DNA from: Geomonas edaphica
Lineage (GTDB): Bacteria; Desulfobacterota; Desulfuromonadia; Geobacterales; Geobacteraceae
NCBI RefSeq assembly: GCF_004917075.1
Contig: NZ_SSYB01000005.1
Location: forward strand, 520,634-584,633
Direction of reading: 5' to 3'
DNA length: 64,000 nt
Shown here: piece by piece, positions 42,387 to 50,619 of the stretch
Position numbering within the stretch: position 1 is the stretch's first letter
How the letters are laid out: the number at the start of each line of letters is the position of its first letter
The notes under the pieces: model-generated
Database searches by the model: none
What the model was told of the DNA's origin: nothing
What the model saw: the letters and a program-made list of their open reading frames with translations, nothing else
Program-made: the position numbers and the translations under genes

Positions 42387-43062
42387 CTATTGCTGTCGTA
42401 TGTTTGGCCAACGATAACTTTGCACAACCCAGCGCGATTTATAGTACCTTGATGGCCTCACTTGATCACCTTGATTCCCACCTAATAACTTATAGTAGTC
42501 TTTGGTCTCAGCGATGTAGAAGGCGACATGATTTTCACCAGTAACCCGTCTGATCACCGCAATTGCACCGGGGCGTGGGCCTGTTACTTGCCCCCAGTGC
42601 AGCCAACTCGTGGCTGCAGCTGAATTGGTCCCGGTAATCTCAACTTGTTTTAGGCACCAATTAACAAATGCGGAACACCAAGGGACTTCATCGCTCGTTG
42701 CACGTAGCGAGGTGGTGGCATGGTACATCAAAATCCTCGTGTTAGCTGGGGCTCGAGGAATCTCCCTTTGTCCGATCTCTGCGGCAGCGATTTTCAGCCA
42801 AGGAGCATTATGGGCATTGGTAGAAGGTAGAGTTGTCTCCGATGTGTTGGTTACATCTTGTTTGAGCGCTTTCCAGGTTTCCGCCCCGACAGTCCCGTCT
42901 ATGGAAATTCCGGTTGATTCTTGGAGTTTTCTTATTGCTGCTTCTGTGCGTGGCCCCAATATACCGTCAACTTTGAGCGAGAAAGTGGGGGGGATGTTTG
43001 TTGAGGAGATTCTGCAGCTGCATTACCTCTGGGCCGGTGCTTCCGAGCCGAAGTGGGATCAT
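42387..43062 (-). pseudogene. Peptidoglycan-binding TIGR02594-type protein with homopolymer frameshift
   Basis: The 190-residue open frame (42387-42959) lacks its N-terminus. In the other frame, ATG 43062 (ribosome site GGAG) starts MIPLRLGSTGPEVMQLQNLL, the beginning of a PG_binding_1 domain, which joins VDGILGPRTEAAIRKLQ if one base is removed from a run of seven C (minus strand; 42987-42993). A second PG-binding repeat and a CHAP-like TIGR02594 hydrolase with VPWCSAFVNWC (catalytic Cys) and NHVAFYI (His) follow. It is either a true +1 frameshift, a phase-variable tract or a sequence error. Confidence 0.85.
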
Positions 43063-43255
43063 TAGTATTCTCCGTTTTTATGCGGGGCTTAATGTTTGGG
43101 CGTCAGAAGATGTCAATTCAACCATAAACGTCGACTTCGGCAACTGGATGTTGCGGCGAGGGATGAAGCGACTGCCTGGTGGGGGTGGCATCGAGGGTGC
43201 CGTGAACGAGGGGCCGCTTTATTCGTGAGGGGGCAATAGGAGGATAACTGTGCGT

Positions 43256-43287
43256 AAAGCCGGGCAGATACACTGCCCGGCTTTTTT
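43256..43287. terminator. Terminator, apparently bidirectional
   Basis: AAAGCCGGGCAG-ATACA-CTGCCCGGCTTT followed by TTTT. It lies 47 bases after the stop of the leftward lipoprotein gene, and the A-run before the stem serves as its T-run on the minus strand. Confidence 0.8.
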
Positions 43288-43333
43288 GCCGTGTGGGGGA
43301 AACAGATTTTCTAGCCGTGTAAGTCTTAAGCGG

Positions 43334-44023
43334 TTATTTCAGGACCCTTTCCGCCTCGATCTGTTTGAAGATGTCGTGCAGACATTCAGAGTAGATCTCC
43401 TCGCGCTTCCCTTCCAGGGGATAGAAGGGGTAGGCGAAGATAAGGGCCGCCTGAACCCAGTTGCTGAGCGTTGCCTTGCGCTGGTAGGAAGCGACCTGGG
43501 CTCCCCCTTTTTTCATGACATTTGCCGTCATCGTGTAGTCCCACGAGTAACGCATCGGGATAAGGGTAAGGGAAAGGAGCGAGACCGTAGCGCTTAAGAA
43601 ATCCTTCTTGAAGGAGGATTCCTCCAGCAGGGAAACCTCTACGGTGTAGTCGTGGCTTGCCCGGTACTCTTCCAACTCTTTGCGCCGTTTCGGATTGTTC
43701 ACGTCATTAGGAGATTCAAGGTAGGTGGTGTACTGCGAGACATTGCCAAGTTCCTGGAGACTATCCCTGAACAGGTTGTCGAAGTCCCTCACGTTGTGAA
43801 CCTGAAGTTTCGGCACCGTATCCATGCCATGCTGCTGTCGCAGGTTCTTGAACTGGAAGAGCACGCTGACTTTGTCAGCCGCGGTGTTTTGGGTGACAGG
43901 ACTGGTGAACTTGCCCTGTACCTCGCTTCTGGACGCTACGCATCCTGGCAGTAGCACCACAAGCATAATGAATAACAGCATACGCTTCGCAGATAGAAAG
44001 CCCTTCTGACAGTAGTGCGGCAT
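43334..44023 (-). CDS. Putative lipoprotein
   Basis: A 229-aa protein with a basic N-terminus, a hydrophobic stretch and the lipobox VLLPGC (Cys28), so it should be a membrane-anchored lipoprotein. The mature part has no family I can name; a segment LSLTLIPMRYSWDYTMTANV followed by a second hydrophobic run AALIFAYPFYP is seen near the C-terminus. GGAGGGACG precedes ATG 44023. It is transcribed alone toward the terminator at 43256. Confidence 0.75.
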   Translation of the reverse strand: MPHYCQKGFLSAKRMLLFIMLVVLLPGCVASRSEVQGKFTSPVTQNTAADKVSVLFQFKNLRQQHGMDTVPKLQVHNVRDFDNLFRDSLQELGNVSQYTTYLESPNDVNNPKRRKELEEYRASHDYTVEVSLLEESSFKKDFLSATVSLLSLTLIPMRYSWDYTMTANVMKKGGAQVASYQRKATLSNWVQAALIFAYPFYPLEGKREEIYSECLHDIFKQIEAERVLK

Positions 44024-44282
44024 ATCGTCCCTCCTCTCGCGCAGATTGTAGTCCTATTGTAAGCTTCTTGATTATACCGCAAGACCGCACATGCATCTTT
44101 GTGACAGAATATGGCACAGACGGCACCTCCGCCCTTCAGTCATTTTAATCATTCTTCCACATTCGCTGCACCTTTGCCGTGTAGTGATCATCGGATAGAC
44201 TGACTTTTCATGACGGTCGGCCTGCTGTACAAAAATCAAAAGAGCTGCGACTTGTTTCGGCAGTTCATACAAAGGAGGTAAC

Positions 44283-45299
44283 ATGCGACACTTAATGCAA
44301 ATGCTTTTGACGGTTCTGCTCCTCGCAGTTTCCGGCACCGCCTATGCGGAAGGAAAGGACACCGGTTACGGGCAGGAACTGGAAGGTTTTCCTTATCCTC
44401 ACCCGGTCGAGCGGTTCGCGTTCGCCTCGCAAGGGCAGGACGTCCAGATGGGGTACATGGACGTGAAACCGAAAAAGCAGCCGAACGGACGGACCGTCGT
44501 GCTGATGCACGGGAAAAACTTCTGCGGTGCTACCTGGGAAGCCACGATCGAGGTGCTGGCCGGCGCGGGATATCGCGTCGTCGTCCCTGACCAGATCGGT
44601 TTCTGCACCTCAACCAAACCGGCATCTTACCAGTACAGCTTCCAGCAGCTTGCTTCCAACACCATGGCGTTGCTGAAGAAACTGGGCGTTTCCCGCGTCA
44701 CCCTTATCGGGCATTCGACCGGTGGCATGCTGGCGACCCGCTTTGCCCTGATGTATCCGGATGCCGTCGAGAAGTTGGTCATGGTCAACCCTATCGGTCT
44801 GGAAGACTGGAAGGCTTTGGGTGTACCGAGCCGAACTGTCGACCAATGGTACGAGAGAGAATTGAAGCTTTCCGCCGAGGTGGTGAGACAGTACGAGAAG
44901 TCCGTCTACTACGGGGGGCGCTGGAAGCCCGAATATGATCGTTGGGTGGACATGCTGGCCGGGCTCAACCGGGGGGCTGGGCACAAGCTGGTCGCCTGGA
45001 ATTCGGCCCTCATTTACGACATGATCTACACCCAGCCGGTTGTCTACGAGTTCCCCCGTTTGAAAGTCCCCACCACCCTGATGCTCGGTGATGCCGACAC
45101 CACTGCCATCGGTAGCGACATCGCGCCAATGGAGGTGAAGACGAAGATTGGCCGCTACAACCAACTGGGCAAGCAGGTCATCAAGACGATACCGAACGGC
45201 CGCCTGATAGAGTTCCCCGGTCTCGGGCATGCGCCGCAGATGGAAGAGCCAGCGGTCTTCCACAAGGCTCTGCTTACAGAATTGGCCGCTCACAGATAG
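44283..45299 (+). CDS. Secreted alpha/beta hydrolase
   Basis: A 338-aa protein with a signal peptide (MRHLMQMLLTVLLLAVSGTA, cleaved near AYA). The hydrolase fold is clear: oxyanion-loop MHGKNF, nucleophile Ser145 in GHSTGG, an acid in LGDADTT and the catalytic His in GLGHAPQMEEP near residue 316. Probably an esterase or lipase-like enzyme of the periplasm. AAAGGAGGT precedes ATG 44283. It is a single gene. Substrate unknown. Confidence 0.88.
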   Translation: MRHLMQMLLTVLLLAVSGTAYAEGKDTGYGQELEGFPYPHPVERFAFASQGQDVQMGYMDVKPKKQPNGRTVVLMHGKNFCGATWEATIEVLAGAGYRVVVPDQIGFCTSTKPASYQYSFQQLASNTMALLKKLGVSRVTLIGHSTGGMLATRFALMYPDAVEKLVMVNPIGLEDWKALGVPSRTVDQWYERELKLSAEVVRQYEKSVYYGGRWKPEYDRWVDMLAGLNRGAGHKLVAWNSALIYDMIYTQPVVYEFPRLKVPTTLMLGDADTTAIGSDIAPMEVKTKIGRYNQLGKQVIKTIPNGRLIEFPGLGHAPQMEEPAVFHKALLTELAAHR

Positions 45300-45358
45300 C
45301 AAGGTTTTGTCGACAGGACATAGTCCGAGCCCCCGCTTCTGCCACTGTACAAGAAAAC

Positions 45359-45389
45359 AAGGGCTTAGCCACTACCGGGTTAAGCCCTT
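45359..45389 (-). terminator. Terminator-like hairpin
   Basis: AAGGGCTTA / TAAGCCCTT with a 13-base loop. On the minus strand the stem is followed by GTTTTCTTG. It lies beyond both the hydrolase stop and the transposase C-terminal half. Confidence 0.5.
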
Positions 45390-45495
45390 GCCAGTTCGTC
45401 CGTCAGGTTCCCGTCACAAAGCGCCCTTTGTGCTGCCTTGCTGAGTGCCGAAACATCTCGGTCCCCCCTCCTTCTTTTCTCTTCGACTCCTGCGC

Positions 45496-45855
45496 TCACA
45501 AACTCGCGATAGGCGTTCCGCGCAAGGTCGTTGACCCAAACTGTGAGAGAACGAAGTTGGTAGTCAGCCAGGGAAGAGCCTCATCACCCAGGTAACAGTG
45601 GTGCCCACTCCAGGGATATAGTTCGGGGCTCTTTACAATGCCGGCCCTGACCGGATTGAGGTGAACGTAGCGGACCAACTCTAGCAAATAACTGTCTGCG
45701 TCGACCAGAAGGGCCTTGTATCGCCCTTGGAAGACGTGCCCGGTTCGGTTCTGAGAGAAATTGATCCACTTTGTGTAACGAAGGGATAAGTTCTGCATGG
45801 TCAGGGAAAGGGGAACATCCTCAACCTGGACTATGAGATGTATATGGTTTTTCAT
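45496..45855 (-). pseudogene. REP-associated tyrosine transposase (RAYT), C-terminal half
   Basis: On the minus strand this reads MKNHIHLIVQ, then LSLRYTKWIN, GHVFQGRYKALLVDADSYLL, LVRYVHLNPVRAGIV and PWSGHHCYLG, the C-terminal two thirds of a TnpA_REP (IS200-like Y1) transposase. The HUH motif HIH is at its very start. The matching N-terminal part is not upstream on this strand but on the opposite strand at 45902-46075, so the gene is broken by an inversion. The open frame begins slightly upstream at 45903 with unrelated residues. Confidence 0.85.
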
Positions 45856-45901
45856 GGGAGTAGGGTTCGGCATTTGGACAATGAATGCAAAATACTCATC
45901 C

Positions 45902-46075
45902 ATGCCACGCGAACCTCACCTTCATTTCCCAGGCACTGGATATCATGTCATCCGTGGTAACGCAGTGGCCCAAGTCTTTTTCACCAAACAAGACAGGTTC
46001 AGGCTTTATCTCTTCCTGCAGGAGTGCGTGGAACGCTTCCACTGCCGCATCCACGGCTTCTTGTTTTCCGAATGA
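45902..46075 (+). pseudogene. RAYT transposase, inverted N-terminal half
   Basis: Plus-strand reading from ATG 45902: MPREPHLHFPGTGYHVIRGN, then FFTKQDRFRLYLFLQECVERF, RIHGF, and a stop at 46075. This is the start of a RAYT protein (MPR-x-x-x-LHFPG...YHVI-RGN...IHAF) and stops exactly where the minus-strand fragment at 45496-45855 begins. Together they rebuild one complete transposase. Confidence 0.85.
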
Positions 46076-46248
46076 ATTGAAATAAACCTTACAAATTAAT
46101 GAATTGTTTTCCTTGGCGCGGAGTTTGTGATATAAGCTGGAGCGGACTTCGGCTCAGTCACCGACTTTTAACTCACATGTTGTCGAGGGTTGTTGAGAGT
46201 CGGCGATGAGTAGCTGTAAGAAAAGAAGGATTAGCTAAAAGGAAGCTC

Positions 46249-46605
46249 ATGGCAGTAACTATCGATGATTTAAAAGATAAAGTTAGAGAGTTTTGCGAAG
46301 CTCGAGATTGGGACCAATTCCATGGGCCAAAGGATTTGGCCATTGGGGTCAGCACCGAGGCAGCAGAACTTTTAGAGCATTTCCGCTTTCAATCGGATGA
46401 ACAGGCGTTGGCCTTGCTAAGCGACCCACACTCCAGGGAGGAGATCGAGGATGAACTTGCTGATGTACTGTTCTTCGTGCTGCGGTTTTCGCAACGGTTC
46501 AATGTCGACCTCAATACGGCACTTATGCGGAAAATTGAGAAAAGCGAACGGAAATATCCGGTAGAGAAGGCAAAAGGGAAAAACACGAAGTATACGAAGC
46601 TGTAG
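46249..46605 (+). CDS. MazG-like nucleotide pyrophosphohydrolase
   Basis: A 118-aa all-alpha NTP pyrophosphatase. The MazG metal-binding pattern is visible: STEAAELLEHF (E-x-x-E region) and EEIEDELADVLFFVLRF (E-x-x-D). It would hydrolyse dNTPs to monophosphates, consistent with the dCTP-pyrophosphatase-like COG1694 group. AAAAGGAAG precedes ATG 46249. It lies 25 bp before the helicase-peptidase gene, so the pair is probably co-transcribed. In that setting a role in depleting nucleotides during phage infection is plausible but inferred. Confidence 0.85.
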   Translation: MAVTIDDLKDKVREFCEARDWDQFHGPKDLAIGVSTEAAELLEHFRFQSDEQALALLSDPHSREEIEDELADVLFFVLRFSQRFNVDLNTALMRKIEKSERKYPVEKAKGKNTKYTKL

Positions 46606-46630
46606 ACTAACCCAACCTCAGGGGCCAGCA

Positions 46631-49033
46631 TTGATCGTCTATTCTGCCACCAAAGCAAGATTCCACGATGATGTGATGACGAACGACATTGACGGCATCA
46701 TCCTCAACTCCTTCCAATCTGCCACGGGAAGAACTACTGGCAAAGCAGAGATGCAGTCTTGGATGAACTCGTTGCAGTACATGGACCGGGTGCTCAATGA
46801 CTTGGAAATCCCCCATGATGCCGGCGTTGCCATCGAATACCACTTGCCGCAAACCTCAAAGCGCATCGACTTTATCCTGACCGGGAGGGATAAGGACCGG
46901 CGCGAAGCGGCCATTCTTGTCGAACTGAAGCAGTGGCAGAAGGCCGAACTTACCCAAAGTGACGCCGTCGTCATAACACACTTCAAAAAAGGCCCTACTG
47001 AAACCCTCCACCCATCTTACCAAGCCTGGTCTTATAAGCGCCTCCTCGAAGATTTCAATCAGACAGTTCAGGAAGAACACATTGGGCTGTACCCCTGTGC
47101 CTACTTGCACAACTATGAAGACGACGGGGTAATCACCCATCCATTCTACGCTGACCACATAAAACGGGCTCCGATGTTCCTTAAGCCCGATGCCCTTAAG
47201 CTGCAGCAGTTCATCAAAGCCCACGTCAGGTACGGCGACACGACCCGGATCATGTATCGGATCGAACACGGCAAGATCAAGCCTTCCAAGAACCTGGCCG
47301 ACGAGTTAGCGTCGATGCTCAAAGGCAATCGCGAATTCGTACTGATCGACGACCAGAAGGTGGTCTTTGAGAAGGCGAAACGTCTGGCGGAGCAGGCTTC
47401 GGAACAATGCAAGAAGGTGCTAATTGTTGAAGGCGGGCCGGGCACCGGCAAGTCGGTCCTGGCGATCAATCTCCTAGTGGCGCTCACCGGCCAAGATCAC
47501 CTCGTTCAGTACGTCACCCGCAACTCAGCACCACGTCTTGTGTACGAGGCCAAGCTCACCGGCCATTTCAGGAAGACCCATATTTCCAACATGTTCTCAG
47601 GTTCCGGCTCATACCATGCAGTCGCGCCAAACTCGTTTGGTGGCCTCATCGTGGACGAGGCGCACCGCCTGAATGAAAAATCCGGTTTGTTCAGCCATCT
47701 GGGGGAGAACCAGATCAAGGAGATTATCAACGCGAGCAAGTTGAGCGTCTTCTTCATCGACGAAGACCAGAAGGTGACACTCAAGGACATCGGCGACAAA
47801 GAGTCGATTCGCATCTGGGCGGAGAAACTTGGTGCCGAGGTAGTCGAGGCCAATCTGGAGTCCCAGTTCCGCTGCAATGGCTCCAACGGATACCTGGCTT
47901 GGCTCGACAACACCATGCAGATCCGAGAGACGGCGAACGATTCTTTGGATCCCAGCGAGTATGACTTCCGCATTCTCGACACCCCGGCAGAGCTGCATGA
48001 CCTTATCCGTAAAAGGAACAAGCAGAGTAACAAAGCGCGGATGGTGGCTGGCTACTGCTGGGACTGGATCAGCAAGAAGAATCCGCTGCTGAAGGACATC
48101 GTAATAGGCGAATATCGGGCGACCTGGAATTTGGAGGCGGACGGACAGGCCTGGATCATCAAGCCAGACTCCGTCAGTGAGGTGGGTTGCATCCACACCT
48201 GTCAGGGCTTAGAGGTCGACTACATCGGCGTCATCGTCGGGCCAGATCTCGTCGTCCGCAACGGCAGCGTGCTGACTCAGCCGGCGGAGCGGTCGAAAAT
48301 GGACAAGTCGATTCAGGGGTGGAAAAAACAGCTGAAAGTCGATCCAGAGAGGGGCTCGACGCGGCTTGATGCCATTATCAAAAACACCTACCGGACCCTC
48401 ATGACCCGCGGTCAAAAGGGGTGCTATGTTTACTTTACTGACGACGAAACCCGCCGTTACTTCGCCGACCGACTGCAGTCCAGAGTGGCCCTAGATGTGG
48501 TCCCAGACATGGCGACGATCCCTGTAGAGGAAAACGCAGAAATCCTGCCATTCCGCCGTTTGGGGCGACAGGAAGCACGGCCGTACGAGAACTGTGTGCC
48601 GCTTTACGACCTCAAGATTGCTGCTGGCGGCTTCAGCGACGAGCAACAGATGGACGGTTGCGAGTGGGTGGAATTACCGGAAGCCTTCCGGCCGCAGAAG
48701 GGGCTGTTCGTAGCCCAGGTAGTGGGTGAGTCAATGAATCTCCGTATTAGGAATGGAGCCTGGTGTCTGTTCCGCATCGCTTCGGGCGGCTCGCGAAATG
48801 GCAAGGTGGTTCTTGCATCGCACCGGGAGATTGCCGACACTGAAACCGGCGGTCACTACACCATCAAGATCTACGAGAGCACAAAAGAGACTCTGGCTGA
48901 TGGAACGTGGCGGCACTCCTCAATCATTCTGAAGCCGGACAGCTACCTGCCTGGGTATGAGCCGATTGTCCTGAATGAGGAGCAGGCTGATGATTTGCAG
49001 GTGGTCGGGGAGTTGGTTGTGGTGTTGGGGTAA
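46631..49033 (+). CDS. DUF2075 helicase with nuclease-like N-terminus and C-terminal S24 peptidase
   Basis: An 800-aa three-part protein. Residues 1-130 hold a PD-(D/E)XK-like pattern (KRIDFIL with Asp80; VELKQW with Glu98 and Lys100). Residues 240-620 are a DUF2075/Schlafen-type SF1 helicase: Walker A GGPGTGKS (268-275), IVDEAHR and FIDEDQ, SQFRCNGS, and CIHTCQGLEVDYIG near the end. The last 110 residues are a LexA/S24-type peptidase: VVGESM with Ser701 and YTIKIY with Lys746, the Ser-Lys dyad. TTG 46631 is the apparent start and the ribosome site is weak. The fusion suggests self-cleavage or SOS-linked control. Confidence 0.8.
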   Translation: MIVYSATKARFHDDVMTNDIDGIILNSFQSATGRTTGKAEMQSWMNSLQYMDRVLNDLEIPHDAGVAIEYHLPQTSKRIDFILTGRDKDRREAAILVELKQWQKAELTQSDAVVITHFKKGPTETLHPSYQAWSYKRLLEDFNQTVQEEHIGLYPCAYLHNYEDDGVITHPFYADHIKRAPMFLKPDALKLQQFIKAHVRYGDTTRIMYRIEHGKIKPSKNLADELASMLKGNREFVLIDDQKVVFEKAKRLAEQASEQCKKVLIVEGGPGTGKSVLAINLLVALTGQDHLVQYVTRNSAPRLVYEAKLTGHFRKTHISNMFSGSGSYHAVAPNSFGGLIVDEAHRLNEKSGLFSHLGENQIKEIINASKLSVFFIDEDQKVTLKDIGDKESIRIWAEKLGAEVVEANLESQFRCNGSNGYLAWLDNTMQIRETANDSLDPSEYDFRILDTPAELHDLIRKRNKQSNKARMVAGYCWDWISKKNPLLKDIVIGEYRATWNLEADGQAWIIKPDSVSEVGCIHTCQGLEVDYIGVIVGPDLVVRNGSVLTQPAERSKMDKSIQGWKKQLKVDPERGSTRLDAIIKNTYRTLMTRGQKGCYVYFTDDETRRYFADRLQSRVALDVVPDMATIPVEENAEILPFRRLGRQEARPYENCVPLYDLKIAAGGFSDEQQMDGCEWVELPEAFRPQKGLFVAQVVGESMNLRIRNGAWCLFRIASGGSRNGKVVLASHREIADTETGGHYTIKIYESTKETLADGTWRHSSIILKPDSYLPGYEPIVLNEEQADDLQVVGELVVVLG

Positions 49034-49046
49034 TTGCCTCTTGTCA

Positions 49047-50021
49047 TTAAAGCCGCCATTCCTTCCGATGCTCTGAAAGGTATTCCTGTGCTGGCCAAAG
49101 GTCCTGATCCTGCGGCGGGATCATGGCGCGGCCGTTTAGGGTAAGAAGGAAACCAGGGACGTTGGGGTCTGCGATGATCTGGCGGGAGGTAAGGACGTTG
49201 TACTCTTTGGATACGCCCATCATCCCTTTGTCGAAGGCCCAGTGGCAAAGCTTGCATAATGCCATGCCGTTACGGATATCGTCGTTTTGCGTCTTGCTCC
49301 AGGGTACGATGTGGGCGGCGTCGACTGCAGTGTGCTGCTCGGGGGTGATGATGCGAACGCCACACAGTGCGCATCGATGGTCATAGGCTTTAACGACCAG
49401 TCTTCGGAAGGCTTGGGCTCGCGCGGCAGGGCGGTACCTTTCTGACTCAACGATTTGCTTCACCAGTGGCAGGTGTGACTTTTCCTCAAGGACACGGCTG
49501 TACTCGGAGGCTTCACGGTTGATGATCGACTGCTCGCGCAGCAGAAGCTGGGCCATTTCGGAAAAGCATGATTGCAACAGTGCTTCTCTCAAGCCTTCTC
49601 TCCCCGCTTCTGCCTGCATGAGCAGGAAAAGTTCGTCATCCAGGGCCGCACCCAGTACGTACTTGCGCAGGTACGTCACCGTGGCGGTATTGTTGATGAT
49701 GGCGGAAGTGAGCTGCTTGCCAGGCTGCGGGACGAGGTGCCAGAACGGTTCACGGTCAAGTCGTGAGAAGGGGAAGGCGATGCTGCTGGTCTGCCCTAGG
49801 GGGATGATGCGGCGCCAGTAGAGGCTGAAGAGTTCATTCAGTTCGACCAGGTCCCCGGAGGCGTCTATGAAGGGGGTGGTGATCACGCCGCGCTGGATGA
49901 GGTCCATCACCGCCAAAAGCAGTAGTGGCTTGTGGGGCGCCCGGTGCTTGGTGGAGTCGGTCCAGACGGAACCTGGAGCGCGGTTGAGGGTGGTGAACTG
50001 CTTTATGTAGTCGGCTGGCAT
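49047..50021 (-). CDS. HNH endonuclease
   Basis: A 324-aa protein with a C-terminal HNH_2-type nuclease: CALCGV, then VDAAHIVPWSKTQNDDIRNG and LCKLCHWAFDKGMMG, giving the AHI-x-PW...N-G-x-x-LC...H-x-x-FD signature and a two-Cys pair for zinc. The N-terminal 200 residues resemble the substrate-recognition part of HNH restriction proteins (HKPLLLLAVMDL). It converges with the helicase-peptidase gene (13 bp between stops). Probably a type IV- or type II-like restriction enzyme; no methyltransferase is next to it. Confidence 0.85.
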   Translation of the reverse strand: MPADYIKQFTTLNRAPGSVWTDSTKHRAPHKPLLLLAVMDLIQRGVITTPFIDASGDLVELNELFSLYWRRIIPLGQTSSIAFPFSRLDREPFWHLVPQPGKQLTSAIINNTATVTYLRKYVLGAALDDELFLLMQAEAGREGLREALLQSCFSEMAQLLLREQSIINREASEYSRVLEEKSHLPLVKQIVESERYRPAARAQAFRRLVVKAYDHRCALCGVRIITPEQHTAVDAAHIVPWSKTQNDDIRNGMALCKLCHWAFDKGMMGVSKEYNVLTSRQIIADPNVPGFLLTLNGRAMIPPQDQDLWPAQEYLSEHRKEWRL

Positions 50022-50127
50022 AGCTCTGCTCGCCTTTGGGATCTTGGTTTGATGCAGGTTAGACGCAATTTAAATTAAGGGGGCAAAAGAATCAAGCTTA
50101 ATGATATGCAGAAAAAGGGGTGAGGTA

Positions 50128-50162
50128 ATCTGGTGCCAGGCTTGCTAAGTTGCAAAGTTCCC
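50128..50162 (+). repeat. Dispersed direct repeat, copy 1
   Basis: ATCTGGTGCCAGGCTTGC-T-AAGTTGCAAAG-TTCCC; nearly the same as 50281-50314, with a partial third copy at 50597-50620. Followed by an inverted repeat GAATAGGGAC / GTCCCTATTC (50166-50205). Likely debris of a transposable element. Confidence 0.6.
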
Positions 50163-50280
50163 GTGGAATAGGGACGACAGAACATTGGCTGCCATGTCCC
50201 TATTCGAACTGTCTCGGTTCATGTGACCCCTCCGGTATTCATTCTTCGTCCTTCGGATCACGGCGTACGTACCGTGGGGG

Positions 50281-50314
50281 ATCTGGTGCCAGGCTTGCAA
50301 AGTTGCAAAGTCCC
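50281..50314 (+). repeat. Dispersed direct repeat, copy 2
   Basis: Second copy of the 50128-50162 sequence with one substitution and one missing T. Confidence 0.6.
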
Positions 50315-50328
50315 GGACTTGGGGGCAA

Positions 50329-50359
50329 GCTGTATAGCCGATAATATCGGCTATACAGC
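50329..50359. terminator. Perfect 15-bp palindrome
   Basis: GCTGTATAGCCGATA-A-TATCGGCTATACAGC. It covers the stop of the Fic-like fragment. No T-run follows on the plus strand, so it may be an end of a mobile repeat instead of a terminator. Confidence 0.5.
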
Positions 50360-50555
50360 CTTGAGGTGGTGTCTGACTGATCTCCCTTGCCCTTTCCGCT
50401 GCGATATTCCCATCTCAAAAAGTTGATCCAATCCCCTGTATGCGGTTACACGGCTACTGTGCGTTATGGAAGCAAATTTCTGCGTAGTTAATCCTCCCTC
50501 GAATCCTTCGGAACCAGCGTCCAGAAGCCGGTTGATAACCTTTTTCTGTCGCTCA
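50351..50555 (-). pseudogene. C-terminal fragment of a Fic-family protein
   Basis: The minus strand encodes about 68 residues: RQKKVINRLLDAGSEGFEGG, LTTQKFASITHSSRVTAYRG, LDQLFEMGISQRKGQGRS. This is the winged-helix tail found after the Fic domain in Fic/DOC adenylyltransferases. Upstream it runs directly into the 9-bp tandem repeat and then into an unrelated gene, so the Fic catalytic domain (HPFxxGNGR) is missing. Confidence 0.75.
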
Positions 50556-50600
50556 GGGGGATCTGGGGGATCTGGGGGATCTGGGGGATCTGGGGGATCT
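50556..50600. repeat. Five perfect copies of a 9-bp tandem repeat
   Basis: GGGGGATCT repeated five times without error, lying exactly at the break point of the Fic-like fragment. It reads as (PDP)n on the minus strand. Perfect copies suggest recent slippage. Confidence 0.9.
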
Positions 50601-50619
50601 GGGGCCAAGCTTGCTGAGT

